This document shows positions 1 to 9,678 of a stretch of DNA of 64,000 nucleotides, one piece after another. This DNA is from Halieaceae bacterium (GTDB lineage Bacteria > Pseudomonadota > Gammaproteobacteria > Pseudomonadales > Halieaceae), in NCBI GenBank assembly GCA_902623175.1, contig CACNSR010000014.1, forward strand, positions 1 through 64,000. Direction: 5' to 3'. A program made the position numbers and the translations under genes. Under the pieces are notes generated by a model, which was not told the origin of the DNA, made no database searches, and saw nothing but the letters and a program-made list of their open reading frames with translations. Within the stretch, counting starts at the first letter, position 1, and the number at the start of each line of letters is the position of its first letter.

Positions 1-1017
1 GCCGTCATGGACGCAGACCCCGATCATCCACTGGCGTTGCATCTCTACATCCATGCATTAGAGGCTTCTTCCAATGCCGCGAAGGCCGAACCTGCCGCAG
101 ATGGCCTTGCCAATCTGGTACCGGGGTCTGGTCATCTCGTGCATATGCCCAGCCACATTTATTTCAGAGTGGGGCGATATCAGGATTCTGCATTAGCCAA
201 CATTCGCGCTGCAGAGGTAGACGAGGCCTACATCGCGCAATGCAACGCGCAGGGCTTTTATCCCGCGCTGTATTACCCGCACAATATTCATTTCCTGTGG
301 GCCTCAGCGACGATGCAGGGACAAAGTGCACTCTCTCTGGACAGCGCGCGGCGGGTGGTTGCCAATGTCCGGGTCGAGCAGGTGGAGCAGTTCCCAACTA
401 TTCAGTTCTTCCGTACGGTACCGATGCTCTCTTTGGTGAGGTTTGCGCGGTGGGAGGAAATCCTCGAAGAGCCTGAACCCTACGAGCCTTTTGCGTTTGC
501 CCGCGCCATCTGGCACTACGGGCGGGGTGTGGCCCATGCGGCGTTGGGTGATGCAGGGGCTGCGCGAGTTGAGTTGGCCGCGATAGAGGGGCTTGAGCCC
601 GAGGTCGACGAGATCTTTATGGGCAATGTTTACCCGGCAAGGGATCTGTTGGAAATTGCCAAGTCGTTACTGAGAGGGGAGATGGCCTATCGCTCCGGTG
701 ATGCAGCAAATGCGGTGCTGGCCTTCGAGGAGGCGGTGGCGCTGCAGGACGCGCTGCCCTATACCGAGCCGCCTTTTTGGTACTACCCGACACGCCAGTC
801 TTTAGGCGCGGCACTATTAGCCAGCAACAGGCTGGCCGAGGCGCAAGCAGTCTTCGAAGAAGATCTTGAGCAGTACCCCATGAATGGCTGGTCAATGTTC
901 GGGCTAGCCGAGGCGCTCAGGCGTCAGGGAGATGAGACGGGGGCGGAACAAATGACTGCCCGCTTTAAAACGGTATGGCAGTTTGCGGATGTCTCGCTGG
1001 CAACTTCGATACTGTAG
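1..1017 (+). CDS. TPR-repeat protein, 5' end outside window
   Basis: The frame is open from the first base of the window to the stop at 1015-1017, so the N-terminus is missing and the ATG at 7 need not be the true start. The visible ~338 residues are helix-rich with tetratricopeptide-like helical pairs, clearest near the C-terminus (LAEAQAVFEEDLEQYP, then MFGLAEALRRQGDETGAEQM). The first visible part (HLYIHALEASSNAAKAE, HMPSHIYFRVGRY) resembles large bacterial TPR proteins of unknown function with a conserved HMPSHI(Y/F)xRxG motif. TPR arrays mediate protein-protein contacts; no catalytic motif or membrane segment is visible in this part. Specific function unknown. Confidence 0.75.
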   Translation, partial: AVMDADPDHPLALHLYIHALEASSNAAKAEPAADGLANLVPGSGHLVHMPSHIYFRVGRYQDSALANIRAAEVDEAYIAQCNAQGFYPALYYPHNIHFLWASATMQGQSALSLDSARRVVANVRVEQVEQFPTIQFFRTVPMLSLVRFARWEEILEEPEPYEPFAFARAIWHYGRGVAHAALGDAGAARVELAAIEGLEPEVDEIFMGNVYPARDLLEIAKSLLRGEMAYRSGDAANAVLAFEEAVALQDALPYTEPPFWYYPTRQSLGAALLASNRLAEAQAVFEEDLEQYPMNGWSMFGLAEALRRQGDETGAEQMTARFKTVWQFADVSLATSIL

Positions 1018-1092
1018 CCCGCGATCGCTGAGAGGGCCGAGTGAATGTCGGTGAGGATTAAGCGCAACTGAGGTCTGAGGTGAAAGTAAGGC

Positions 1093-1467
1093 GTGATTAA
1101 AGTCGTAACGTTGCTGACCAGAAAGCCTGGAATGTCTCGCGAGGCGTTTATTGAGCACTACGAGACCCATCACCGCATAATTGGTGAGAAGTACCTCAGT
1201 GGTTTTGCCACCAAATATCAGCGCCGGTATATGCGGTCGGCAGGATTCAGAGAGCAGGATGGCGACGCGCCGCCGTTCGATGTGCTGATGGAGATCTGGT
1301 ACCCGGATCAAGAGGCGCTCAATGGGGCACTGGCGGTGTTATCCACCGAGGAGGCGCAGGCCGAGATCGCAGCCGATGAAGAGCGCCTGTTTGATCGTGA
1401 GCTGATTCGCAGCTACACGGTCGAAGAATATGAGTCGGAGATGCCTGTTGCGGAAGCGGGTATCTGA
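1093..1467 (+). CDS. EthD-domain protein (dimeric alpha/beta barrel)
   Basis: A 124-residue protein starting at GTG 1093. The opening MIKVVTLLTRKPGMSREAF followed by EHYETHHRII is typical of the EthD/stress-responsive dimeric alpha-beta barrel fold, in which a short beta strand is followed by the F..HY...H pattern. Family members include helpers or small enzymes of ring-cleavage and ether/aromatic degradation, but many have no known substrate. It lies 75 bp after the TPR gene on the same strand and is convergent with the ligase behind it. Assigning a reaction would be guesswork; the fold assignment is fairly safe. Confidence 0.7.
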   Translation: MIKVVTLLTRKPGMSREAFIEHYETHHRIIGEKYLSGFATKYQRRYMRSAGFREQDGDAPPFDVLMEIWYPDQEALNGALAVLSTEEAQAEIAADEERLFDRELIRSYTVEEYESEMPVAEAGI

Positions 1468-1506
1468 AGCGTGTCTAACGCCGCTTTAGGCCGGCTTTAC
1501 GGGCTT

Positions 1507-3175
1507 TTAATCTGCCCAGTGCATCAAGATACTGCCGGCTTCTGCGCCTGCACGAGCGAGCCGCTCGGCGTCGTCACCGAACTGTCTCTCGATCTGCTCT
1601 CGGCGAATCTTCATCGTTGGCGTCAGGATCTCATTCTCGATCGTCCAAGGTGTTTCACTGAAGATCACCGCACCAATGCGCGCATGCTTTTCGATCTGGC
1701 TGTTGATGTTCTCGATCGTCGCCAGAGCCGCAGCCTCAACTTCTTCACGAGGTAAGCCGCGGGCGGGCTCATTCACGACAGTCACTATCACGGTTTTAGA
1801 GTAACCCCGGCCCAGCAGACACTGCTGTTCTGAGTGCGGGTTCTCGGCGAACAAACCTTCGATGGGGGGCGGTGCGACAAACTTGCCCTGAATCGTTTTG
1901 AAATAGTCTTTGACGCGGCCAGTGATAAAAATAAAACCGTCCTCGTCAATTTCTATCCTATCTCCGGTGTGCAGCCAGCCGTCTTGCCACAACTCCGCGG
2001 TTTTCTCAGGGCGGTTGTAATAGCCCGGTGTGCAGCCTTCGGCTTTGATCAGTAACTCATCGTTGTCACCGATTTTGACTTTGACCTCACCGACAGGTCG
2101 CCCAATAGAACCTACCCGGCGGTCTGTTGGATCGGTGGCAATTAGCCCCATGGCTTCGGTTTGTCCAAAGCCTTCACACAGATTGACGCCCACCGAATCC
2201 CACCAGTGAATAAGCGCAGGCGGCGTGGGAGCTGCTGCGGTCAGGAAGTAGTCGACCTCTTCAAAGCCCAGCGCCCCCACAACGAGAGCCTGTACGCCGG
2301 CCTGATCGGCCTCCAGCGCAGCTTTCAGTGCATCCGCACCGCCAAACTTGGCGGTGATGGACTGTCGGAGCTGTTCCCACACCCGCGGCGGGCCAAAAAA
2401 GAGATGGGGTTTGCACTGGGGAAGATCTCTGGCGAGCGTTTCAAGTGACTCATTAAAGAAGATCTCGCCCCCCCGAATTAATAGAGCTGAACTCGACAAT
2501 CTGCCTTTCTGCAATATGAGAGAGTGGCAGGTAGCTGAAGAAGCGAGGCTGGTCCTGTTGCGTAAACAACTCCTGGCAGCGTCTCATGGGCACCAGGTTG
2601 GTCGCGTGGGTTTGAATCACGCCCTTCGGCAGACCAGTGGTGCCGGAAGTGAAGACCAGCGACACGATGTCGTCACCGTCGGGTTGGTAGTTTGGCGCAT
2701 CAGCCGGTGCGGCTGAGACGAGCTCGCCCCAGGTCTTATGCGGCAGCTCGCACTCGACACCCGGTAGCGTCACTAGTAGGCAGTCCGCGGGCAAAACTGT
2801 TTTCACGCCTTCCCAGTTTTCCGTTTGGCCAAGAAACAGCACCTTCGTCTCGGTGAAGTCGAGAATGTACTCGGCCGTTGCGGTGGCGTGGGTGGTGAAG
2901 AGCGGTACCGCCACGTTGCCCGAGTGAATCACTGCCATATCGGCCATGATCCAGTGCGCACGGTTCCTGGAGAGCAGCGCCATCCTCTGTCCCTTGCCGA
3001 ACTCTGCTTCGAGCCAGGAGGCCACGCGATCAATTCCTGCGACTGTCTCACCCCAGGTGTATTCATCGGCGCCATCGTCGTGGAGGTCTCGCATCCAGAT
3101 TTTGTCGGGCTGAGTGCTCGCCCAATGGCGCGCCTGTTCAGTGAGAGTGCTGCATTCCATGGTGTGGTTACCCAT
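1507..3175 (-). pseudogene. Acyl-CoA synthetase/AMP-ligase, split by a G-tract frameshift
   Basis: Two minus-strand frames together give one complete AMP-forming acyl-CoA ligase. The upstream frame (3175 to 2453) carries the AMP-binding loop TSGTTGLPKG and YLPLSHIAER. The downstream frame (to 1507) carries GFGQTEA, WLHTGD and the GRVKDYFKT hinge of long-chain fatty-acid ligases. The break is a run of seven Gs in the mRNA (positions 2468-2474). With six Gs the reading becomes SSINSGGEIFFNESLETL, which continues the family pattern without gap or loss. ATG 3175 is preceded by AGGA at good spacing. If intact it would activate fatty acids as acyl-AMP then acyl-CoA. The cause may be phase variation, a recent inactivation or a sequencing error; the rest of the gene shows no other damage. 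Confidence 0.85.
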
Positions 3176-3380
3176 TGGCGGTCCTGGTGCCGCGATTGGT
3201 TGATGACGGTTGTAGGGAAAGCCCCAGCGATTCGGGCTTTAACCTAGGGTATAGGCAACAAAAAAGATAGTCCCGGAAGGGACACATGACTGCTCCGATG
3301 TCCGCGGGTCACATCAGGCAACCGCGTGTATAGTCGCAATGGCAGGGCGTTTCCATTCATAAACACAAAGAGAGAGCAGC

Positions 3381-3773
3381 ATGACAGCACTTCTAGAACT
3401 CACGGTGCACTTCACGGTCTGGACGTTGATCACGGTTGTGGTCGGTGCGGCGATCCGTAATCAGGAATGGACCAGAGAGGGCCGCGACATCGGTCTCGGA
3501 AATCGCGATAAATTGAACGAGGCGACCCCAATGGGTGGGCGCGCAGAGAGAGCGGCAAAAAACTCCATCGAGGCGGCAGTTTTTTTTGTGCCGCTGGCGT
3601 TAATTGCTAATGCGGCAGGATTAGACTCTGAAGCGATGCTGGGTGCGCAAATCGCTTTTTGGGCACGGATTGCCTACGTGCCGATCTATATCGCTGGTAT
3701 TAAATATCTGCGAAGCCTCGTCTGGATTGCCGGCGTGGTGGGTTACGGGATGATGGTTGCAGCGATGCTCTAG
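3381..3773 (+). CDS. MAPEG-family membrane protein
   Basis: A 130-residue integral membrane protein with about four hydrophobic helices (residues ~3-25, 66-80, 84-105, 110-130). MAPEG proteins (membrane-associated proteins in eicosanoid and glutathione metabolism) share this size and topology; the loop NRDKLNEATPMGGRAERA between helices 1 and 2 and the N(S)IEAAVFFVPLAL helix with the conserved glutamate are typical. Bacterial members are often glutathione-dependent transferases or peroxidases of unknown substrate. The start is preceded by a purine-rich AGAGAGAGCAGC stretch. It is a single gene closed by a terminator, divergent from the ligase gene. Confidence 0.85.
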   Translation: MTALLELTVHFTVWTLITVVVGAAIRNQEWTREGRDIGLGNRDKLNEATPMGGRAERAAKNSIEAAVFFVPLALIANAAGLDSEAMLGAQIAFWARIAYVPIYIAGIKYLRSLVWIAGVVGYGMMVAAML

Positions 3774-3790
3774 GGCATCTTCAGCGACAT

Positions 3791-3822
3791 AAAAAAGCCG
3801 CCCGACAGGACGGCTTTTTTTT
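3791..3822. terminator. Bidirectional intrinsic terminator
   Basis: The ten bases AAAAAAGCCG pair perfectly with CGGCTTTTTT around a 10-base loop. The A-run on one side and T-run on the other allow it to stop transcription from both the MAPEG gene (+) and the tRNA-Ser gene (-), whose 3' ends face each other here. Confidence 0.85.
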
Positions 3823-3823
3823 A

Positions 3824-3911
3824 TGGCGGTGGGCCAGGGATTCGAACCCCGGGAACCTCTCGGTTCAACGGTTTTCAAGACCGCCGCTTTCGACCACTCA
3901 GCCAGCCCACC
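3824..3911 (-). tRNA. tRNA-Ser (anticodon TGA)
   Basis: Read on the minus strand this is an 88-nt class II tRNA. The acceptor stem is GGTGGGC/GCCCACC, followed by discriminator G and an encoded CCA. The anticodon arm CGGT-CTTGAAA-ACCG has anticodon TGA (reads UCA and probably other UCN codons). A long variable arm (GAACCGAGAGGTTC) and the T-loop GGTTCGAATCC are present. The long variable arm and the TGA anticodon identify it as tRNA-Ser. Confidence 0.97.
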
Positions 3912-3994
3912 TAAACTGTCTGCCGGGAAGGCTCCCAGCGAAGAGCGCGCATTATATCGCCGCGCTCTGTCTGATCAAGTTTCTCCGTTGCCGA

Positions 3995-6760
3995 TCAGGC
4001 CGCGCGCGGCCCTCGCGGGTCATTGCTCGCACGTGCTACATCCTGTTGCGCGAACGTCGCTGGCGGTGCTTCGGGGGTAGCAAAGAGTTCACCCAGCTCG
4101 GTACTGACAGAGGTTTCCGTGACAGGCTTTGGCGCAATCCGCGGATCGTTTACGGCACGGCCCGCTTCGGTCAGGCCAGCCGATGATTGAATGTCCTGCC
4201 AAGGTGCTTCCTCGGCCAAAGTATCTTCCGTTTCGACGGCTGCCGGCGCCTCTTCTACAACTGGAGGTTCCGCAGTAGTCGGCTCGGCTTGCTCTTGTAC
4301 GGGCATCTCTACCGCTCCTTCTAGAGACGCTTCTTCATCGACCGCCTCACTCACGGCTTCGGTTTCTAAAGCTTCTGGGGTGTTGGCCTCTGACTCTGCA
4401 AAAGCCGCGCTGAGTGCCTCGGAGGAGGCGACTTCAACCGTCGGTTTGGCTTGTTGGACTGGCGCTGGAGTCGCTTCCGCGCCCGCCATTTCAACCGCGC
4501 TTTCCGTTACTTCGGTTGCAGCAGTATCTAATTCCACGGTGTGACGCTGTCTTCGGCGTCGACCCTCGTTTCGCTTATCAGCGGGCCGTCGTCGATGCGA
4601 CTCACCAGAGGGTTCTGCGACGGCTTCGGTTGTTTCGTTGTCTGTGATGCTCTCAGCCGCGTTCTCCATTGCGTCATTGGCCGGTCGATCGTTGTGACGC
4701 TGGCCACCGCGACGTCCGCGTCGACGCCGTGAACGCTTCGGCTGCTCACCGTTTTGATCACCACCAGTGCTCCCTACACCGGCATCGGAAGTCTGCTGCT
4801 GCGAGTTAGCCGCGTCTTCACCCTCTGGCTTACGGTTTCTGCTATTGCGGCGATTGTCACGGTCGCTTCTGCCGCCGCGGTTGCGCTGACGGTTGTTGTC
4901 GCCGTCCTTGCGATCATCTTGTTGCCGGTCACCGGATCGGCTGCGGGATCGTCTGCGGTTCTGCTCGCCCTTGCCACCACGGTTGCCCTGACGCTGTTTT
5001 GATATGGGCTGTGGTTCACCGCCAAAGAGCAGGGTCCAGAGCCGCGCGAGCAACCCGGGTTGTGCCAGTTTCTTTTTCCGTTGCTGCTGATCGCCGCGAG
5101 ACTGACGTTGGCGTTTCGGCGCTGGCTTTTCCTTGGGGCTGACCTCGGGCGCGGGCGCATCGGGGGTTACGCCACGGACCAATGCTTTGGGTGCCGACAC
5201 CGCGGGTTCGTTGGCGGAATCAGCAGCTGGCTCGGTGGGAGAGGGAAGCTCGATGTTGATGCTGAGTTTTTTTGATTCGTCGACCTCATCGTCTCGCAAG
5301 CGCCGCACTTCAAAGTGCGGGGTATCAAGATAGGGACTTGCAACAACGACAATGCGCACACCGCTGCGGGACTCAATGTCGTTAATTTCTCCACGCTTTT
5401 CATTCAGCAAAAACGCCGATACATCGACCGGCACAATCGCCTGCACCTCACCGGTGCGTTCCTTGACCGCCTCTTCCTGAATCAGGCGCAGAATCGCCAA
5501 TGCCAGAGACTTCGTAGTGCGAATGGTGCCCTGGCCAGTACAACGCGGGCATACAATGCCGCTGGTTTCCCCCAAGGAGGGGCGCAAACGCTGCCGCGAC
5601 ATCTCCAACAGGCCAAAGCGTGAAATACGGCCCACCTGAATACGGGCCCGATCCAGCTCAAGCGCCTCGCGGATGCGGTTCTCCACCGCGCGCTGGTTGC
5701 GGTTAGAAGACATGTCGATGAAATCGATCACGACTAGTCCGCCCAGATCTCTGAGCCTCAGCTGACGCGCGATTTCGTCCGCAGCCTCAAGGTTGGTCTG
5801 CAGTGCGGTTTGCTCAATGTCACCACCCTTGGTGGCGCGAGCAGAGTTGATGTCGATCGAGATCAGTGCCTCGGTGGGATCCAGCACAATAGAGCCGCCG
5901 GAGGGGAGTCGCACTTCGCGCTGGAAGGCTGTCTCAATCTGGCCCTCGATCTGAAAGCGGTTAAAGAGCGCCAGATCGTCTTCGTACTGCTTGAGCCGGT
6001 TCTTGTACTGCGGCATGACCATCCCGACAAACTCGGCCGCGCGCTGATAAGCGGTGAGGTCATCGATCAGCACTTGATCGATGTCGTCGCGAAGGTGGTC
6101 GCGTACTGCCCGAATAATGACGTCACTTTCCTGATAAATCAGGACGGGCGCTGTGCTTTCCTTGTTCGCCTCGGCAATGGACTCCCAGAGCTGCAGCAGA
6201 TAGTTCAGGTCCCACTGCAGCTCCTCGGTGCTCCGTCCCACGCCTGCGGTGCGGATGATCACGCCCATGCCATCAGGCAGGTTGAGCTGTGAGAGGGAGT
6301 CCTTGAGATCGCTGCGGTCTTCCCCTTCGATACGGCGCGAGATGCCACCGGCTTTGGGGTTGTTGGGCATCAGGACCATATAGCGTCCCGCAAGGCTAAT
6401 ATAGGTGGTGAGAGCGGCGCCTTTGGTGCCGCGCTCTTCTTTATCCACCTGCACGATCACTTCCGTGCCTTCTTTCAGCACATCTTTGATGCGTACCTTG
6501 CCCTCGTTTTCAGGTGCCCGGCTGCGGTAGTACTCGGGTGAGATCTCTTTGAGAGGCAGGAAGCCGTGGCGGTCCGTTCCAAAATCAACAAACGCGGCCT
6601 CGAGGCTTGGTTCGACGCGGGTGACCTTTGCCTTGTAAACGTTGGCTTTGGTTTGAATGCGTTGGCGGTTTTCGATGTCCAGGTCGTAAAGCCGTTGGCC
6701 ATCGACCATGGCAACCCTGACCTCTTCAGCCTGGGTTGCGTTAATCAGCATCTTTTTCAT
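3995..6760 (-). CDS. rne: Ribonuclease E
   Basis: Essential endoribonuclease of mRNA decay and rRNA/tRNA processing and scaffold of the RNA degradosome. The start is placed at the ATG giving [10 protein letters not shown], the conserved N-terminus; an upstream in-frame start would add eight non-conserved residues. The protein has 921 residues. An S1 RNA-binding domain lies at ~35-125. The catalytic metal-binding aspartates fall in [10 protein letters not shown] (~303) and VIDFIDM (~346). The Zn-link [11 protein letters not shown] follows near 404. The C-terminal half is low-complexity, with an Arg/Asn/Gly-rich RNA-binding stretch at ~570-690 and an acidic Glu/Ala-rich stretch after it. The extreme C-terminus contains two copies of an NDPR motif (AGRAVNDPR and ARASNDPR), the type of short motif through which RNase E recruits partners such as PNPase. 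It is divergent from rluC, as in Escherichia coli. Confidence 0.97.
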   Translation of the reverse strand: MKKMLINATQAEEVRVAMVDGQRLYDLDIENRQRIQTKANVYKAKVTRVEPSLEAAFVDFGTDRHGFLPLKEISPEYYRSRAPENEGKVRIKDVLKEGTEVIVQVDKEERGTKGAALTTYISLAGRYMVLMPNNPKAGGISRRIEGEDRSDLKDSLSQLNLPDGMGVIIRTAGVGRSTEELQWDLNYLLQLWESIAEANKESTAPVLIYQESDVIIRAVRDHLRDDIDQVLIDDLTAYQRAAEFVGMVMPQYKNRLKQYEDDLALFNRFQIEGQIETAFQREVRLPSGGSIVLDPTEALISIDINSARATKGGDIEQTALQTNLEAADEIARQLRLRDLGGLVVIDFIDMSSNRNQRAVENRIREALELDRARIQVGRISRFGLLEMSRQRLRPSLGETSGIVCPRCTGQGTIRTTKSLALAILRLIQEEAVKERTGEVQAIVPVDVSAFLLNEKRGEINDIESRSGVRIVVVASPYLDTPHFEVRRLRDDEVDESKKLSINIELPSPTEPAADSANEPAVSAPKALVRGVTPDAPAPEVSPKEKPAPKRQRQSRGDQQQRKKKLAQPGLLARLWTLLFGGEPQPISKQRQGNRGGKGEQNRRRSRSRSGDRQQDDRKDGDNNRQRNRGGRSDRDNRRNSRNRKPEGEDAANSQQQTSDAGVGSTGGDQNGEQPKRSRRRRGRRGGQRHNDRPANDAMENAAESITDNETTEAVAEPSGESHRRRPADKRNEGRRRRQRHTVELDTAATEVTESAVEMAGAEATPAPVQQAKPTVEVASSEALSAAFAESEANTPEALETEAVSEAVDEEASLEGAVEMPVQEQAEPTTAEPPVVEEAPAAVETEDTLAEEAPWQDIQSSAGLTEAGRAVNDPRIAPKPVTETSVSTELGELFATPEAPPATFAQQDVARASNDPRGPRAA

Positions 6761-7228
6761 GACAATATCCAGTTGGCGACGCAACTGGGCGGTGCGGAGG
6801 CGAATTTTGCCTCCTGTACTTGCGATCTCCCCCTTGTGGGAGAGACATCATTCCGGGGTGCCTCAGGGGCGTTCCGGTGTGCTGTTGCCACTGCCTGCCA
6901 CGCGTTTGTGGCGGCCTGACTCGCAATCTGCACCGCGCCATCGTGTGTCGCGGGTTTCTCTTTGTCTGCCACGTGGCGCTCGAACAGCCATTGGGACTGG
7001 AGGGCTTGGCGCGGTAGACTCGCAATTCTCTTGTCGGGAGGGCCGCAGCGGGAAAGGCTGGGCTTGTCACACTGTTATGAGTGCGGGAGCGGCTTGGGGG
7101 GACGCTGCCTGCCGCTATAGCGGTTTTTAGAGCGTCGCCGCCGGGGCACACCCCCTCCGACGCTCGCACGGTAGCACCATGAGAGTGCGGTTTCAATCAA
7201 TAGATGATGTGCAGAAATCAGGTTTTTT
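6761..7228. other. rne-rluC divergent intergenic region
   Basis: This 468-bp gap separates the divergent rne (-) and rluC (+) genes and must hold both promoters. No protein with recognisable similarity is visible on either strand; several short open frames overlap here without family features. A long untranslated leader is known for rne in enterics and is used for autoregulation; the length of the gap is compatible with that. A weak inverted repeat CCGC-TATA-GCGG followed by five Ts lies near 7113-7129 on the plus strand. Confidence 0.5.
6769..6788 (-). promoter_or_regulatory. Hairpin just upstream of the rne start codon
   Basis: A perfect 7-bp stem (CCAGTTG/CAACTGG, 6-nt loop) ends 8 nt before the rne ATG. 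The only Shine-Dalgarno-like bases (GGA) overlap the base of the stem, so the fold could limit ribosome access. This is a reading of the sequence; a role in RNase E autoregulation is only inferred from the biology of rne leaders. Confidence 0.4.
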
Positions 7229-8176
7229 ATGAGCTTTGACGCTAGCGTAAAGGTCCGATTACTCGATGTTGCCGCGGAAGAGGCGGGGCAGCGTCTGGAT
7301 AACTATTTGCTACGGCACGCATCGGGAGTGCCCAAAACCCGGGTCTACCGTGCCATTCGCAAAGGTGAGGTGAGGGTCAATAAAGGTCGCTCCAAGCCAG
7401 AATATCGGGTGCAAGCGGGCGATACGGTGCGAATACCCCCGTTAAAAGTGGACGAATCGGCGCCCGACGGCAGGCCCTCGGATGCCTGGGAGCGCCGTAT
7501 CCGTGCTGGTATTGTCCTAGATAATGCCGATTTATTGGTGATCGATAAGCCTACTGGCCTTGCGGTTCACGGGGGCGCGGGCGTTCGTCTGGGTTTGATT
7601 GAGTCGCTACGCAGTCTGTTTCCTGATGCACCGTATTTGGAGTTAGTGCACCGGCTTGACCGAGACACCTCCGGACTGGTGTTGGTGGCTAAAAATTCTG
7701 CGGCAATCAGGTCCTTACATCAACAACTTCGAAATGATGTTGTGGATAAGCGCTACTTGGCGCTGGTGGCGGGCAAATGGCCTGCGTATCAGAAAAGCGT
7801 GTCGGCGCCGCTAGCCAAGCGTCACACCCCCTCCGGGGAGCGCATCGTCAAGGTGGCCCCAGAAGGCAAGGCTGCCAAAACCGAGATGCAGGTCTTGGAA
7901 CGGTTTCCGGGCGCCACGCTTATCGAGGCCAAGCCTGTCTCAGGGCGGACCCATCAGATCCGGGTTCATACCCAGCACATTGGCCATCCCATATTGGGTG
8001 ACAGCAAGTATCAAAACGACCAGTCCCAGGCAGTGAGCGCAACGGCAGGCCTAAAGCGACTGTTTTTACACGCGAGGGCCATCGCATTTGAACTGGCTGG
8101 TGAACGTTATGAGCTCGAGTGCCCCCTCGATGCGGAGCTTGAGTCAGTGCTGCGCAGATTGCGCAGCCAGAGGTAA
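7229..8176 (+). CDS. rluC: 23S rRNA pseudouridine synthase RluC
   Basis: A 315-residue RluA-family pseudouridine synthase. An S4 RNA-binding domain occupies ~15-75 (GQRLDNYLLRH, VRVNKGR). The catalytic domain contains the signature HRLDRDTSGLVLVAKN with the catalytic aspartate, and later GRTHQIRVH. The divergent position opposite rne is the conserved rluC locus; RluC modifies U955, U2504 and U2580 of 23S rRNA (E. coli numbering). Its 3' end overlaps the convergent maf gene by 33 bp. RluD is the nearest alternative, but the context favours RluC. Confidence 0.92.
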   Translation: MSFDASVKVRLLDVAAEEAGQRLDNYLLRHASGVPKTRVYRAIRKGEVRVNKGRSKPEYRVQAGDTVRIPPLKVDESAPDGRPSDAWERRIRAGIVLDNADLLVIDKPTGLAVHGGAGVRLGLIESLRSLFPDAPYLELVHRLDRDTSGLVLVAKNSAAIRSLHQQLRNDVVDKRYLALVAGKWPAYQKSVSAPLAKRHTPSGERIVKVAPEGKAAKTEMQVLERFPGATLIEAKPVSGRTHQIRVHTQHIGHPILGDSKYQNDQSQAVSATAGLKRLFLHARAIAFELAGERYELECPLDAELESVLRRLRSQR

Positions 8177-8746
8177 CGACACGCCCGCTTCTCTCAGGAG
8201 CGCGCTGAGGGCAATGAGCGGCAATCCCTCCAGTGCCGTGGGATCATCGGTCCGCATGACCTCAAATAGCGTGATACCAAGGGATTCCCACTTAAAGCTA
8301 CCGGCGCAATCCAATGGCTGGTCGAGCGCCACGTAACGCGAGATTTCGTCGGCATTAAGTTCGCGGATCTTGACCTCGCAGGGCACCACTCGCTGGGTGG
8401 GGGCTTCTCCGGGGCTCGTCCATAGCGAAACGCCGGTCCAGAATTGCACTGTTTGGCCGCTCGAGGCGGTGAGTTGCGCTATTGCCGCCTCAGGCGTGCC
8501 CGGCTTGTGCAATATTTCGGAGCCTAAACAGGCGACCTGATCTGAGCCGATAACAATCGCTTCGTCTTGCAGCGTCTCTGCCGCCGATAAGGCTTTCTCC
8601 GCCGCCAGCCGGCAGGCGCGCGCTTGCGGCGATTCTCCGTCTTGAAGTGATTCCTCAATCTCTGGATCGATGCACGTGAAAGGAAGTCTGAGCCTTTCCA
8701 GCAACCGGCGACGATAGGGCGAGGTCGAGGCGAGGATCAGGTTCAT
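8144..8746 (-). CDS. yceF: Maf-family nucleotide pyrophosphatase (YceF type)
   Basis: A 200-residue Maf/HAM1-fold protein. The N-terminus MNLILASTSPYRRRLLERL has the family's LAS.SP.RR loop; IVIGSDQVACLG and the later DQPLDCAGSFKWE stretch are also conserved. YceF-type members hydrolyse 7-methyl-GTP and related modified nucleotides to monophosphates, cleaning the pool. The Tyr-Arg-Arg after SP and the position between rluC and yceD support the YceF subgroup over the dTTP/UTP-specific YhdE subgroup. The gene runs against its neighbours. Confidence 0.88.
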   Translation of the reverse strand: MNLILASTSPYRRRLLERLRLPFTCIDPEIEESLQDGESPQARACRLAAEKALSAAETLQDEAIVIGSDQVACLGSEILHKPGTPEAAIAQLTASSGQTVQFWTGVSLWTSPGEAPTQRVVPCEVKIRELNADEISRYVALDQPLDCAGSFKWESLGITLFEVMRTDDPTALEGLPLIALSALLREAGVSLPLAAQSAQH

Positions 8747-8864
8747 GCGTGGGGACCCTTAGTTGGTGGCAAAATCGGTGAAAAGTCACTCTTTGACAAG
8801 TGGGTAGTCACTGGGCGTCATATCGCTTTGACAGCCTATAGCGCCGTCCGTATGATCCGCGCCC

Positions 8865-9395
8865 ATGAAAACTGGGGCATTGCCAAAACAGCTGGACCTG
8901 CGCGGCCTGGCGGCCCGCGGGGTACACATCGAGGGCACTGTATCACCTGAGGATCTGCCAAGGCTTGCTGACTCGGGGATCGCCATCGTCGAGTCGGGCT
9001 CGGCGGCCTTTGATTTTCGGCGAGACGAGGAAGCGCGGCACGTGGTAGCGGTGTCCGTTGAGGTCAAGGTGGTCATGCAGTGCCAGCGATGCCTGAGTGA
9101 CATGGAGGTAGCTGTGGACAGTGCCTCGCTCATGGCATGCGTCTGGAGCGACGAGGAGGCCGCGGCGTTGCCAGCGACGTATGAGCCCCTACTCGTCGAT
9201 GGTGCCGCCGATTTGAGCGACATCGCAGAAGAGGAAATACTGTTGGCCATTCCGGTCTCACCAATTCATGAGGCCGAATGTAAGTCAGCCGAGCAGCAGG
9301 CGGCGCTTGAGACCGACGCTGAAGAGCCGGCTGCGGTTGAGGATTCAGGCGAGCGCGACAGCCCATTTTCGGTGCTGCAGCGACTTAAGTCCTGA
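8865..9395 (+). CDS. yceD: YceD family protein (DUF177), 23S rRNA accumulation
   Basis: A 176-residue DUF177/YceD protein. It has the CQRCL motif near residue 72, with acidic surroundings and a second conserved region containing EEEILLAIPVSP. It immediately precedes rpmF, as in most bacteria. YceD is needed for normal 23S rRNA accumulation in E. coli and plants. It is the first gene of the rpmF-fab cluster, and the divergent gap with maf (118 bp) should contain the cluster promoter. Confidence 0.9.
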   Translation: MKTGALPKQLDLRGLAARGVHIEGTVSPEDLPRLADSGIAIVESGSAAFDFRRDEEARHVVAVSVEVKVVMQCQRCLSDMEVAVDSASLMACVWSDEEAAALPATYEPLLVDGAADLSDIAEEEILLAIPVSPIHEAECKSAEQQAALETDAEEPAAVEDSGERDSPFSVLQRLKS

Positions 9396-9489
9396 TATCC
9401 CGGGCGCGCGTATGGGGTATGAGCTCCCCAGATATTAAGAAGGCGCGGATTTGGATCCGTGTCGAGTGGTGTTAACTAGGAGGCCAGTC

Positions 9490-9672
9490 ATGGCTGTACA
9501 GCAGAATCGTAAGACTCGTTCCAAGAGGGGTATGCGTCGTGCACACGACGCCATCGGAGGGCCCACGCTCACCGTTGATGAAACCTCGGGCGAGACCCGT
9601 CGTCGTCACCACGTGAGTGCTGACGGTTTCTATCGCGGTAAGAAGGTAGTGGACACCGGCGACGACGAGTAA
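9490..9672 (+). CDS. rpmF: 50S ribosomal protein L32
   Basis: A 60-residue protein beginning [20 protein letters not shown], the hallmark N-terminus of L32. The start is ATG 9490, preceded by TAGGAGG at optimal spacing; an upstream in-frame start would add 13 unrelated residues. It lies between yceD and the fab genes in the conserved order that couples ribosome and membrane-lipid synthesis. Confidence 0.97.
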   Translation: MAVQQNRKTRSKRGMRRAHDAIGGPTLTVDETSGETRRRHHVSADGFYRGKKVVDTGDDE

Positions 9673-9678
9673 TCGTTT

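Noticed and set aside
904-1311. Minus-strand 135-codon frame over the EthD gene
   Set aside because: It is antisense to two genes with clear coding signals and has no start context or family features.
4774-5160. Long antisense frames inside the rne C-terminal half
   Set aside because: They are shadows of the low-complexity Arg/Asn/Gly and Glu/Ala-rich coding sequence of RNase E; their proteins are compositionally biased with no family features.
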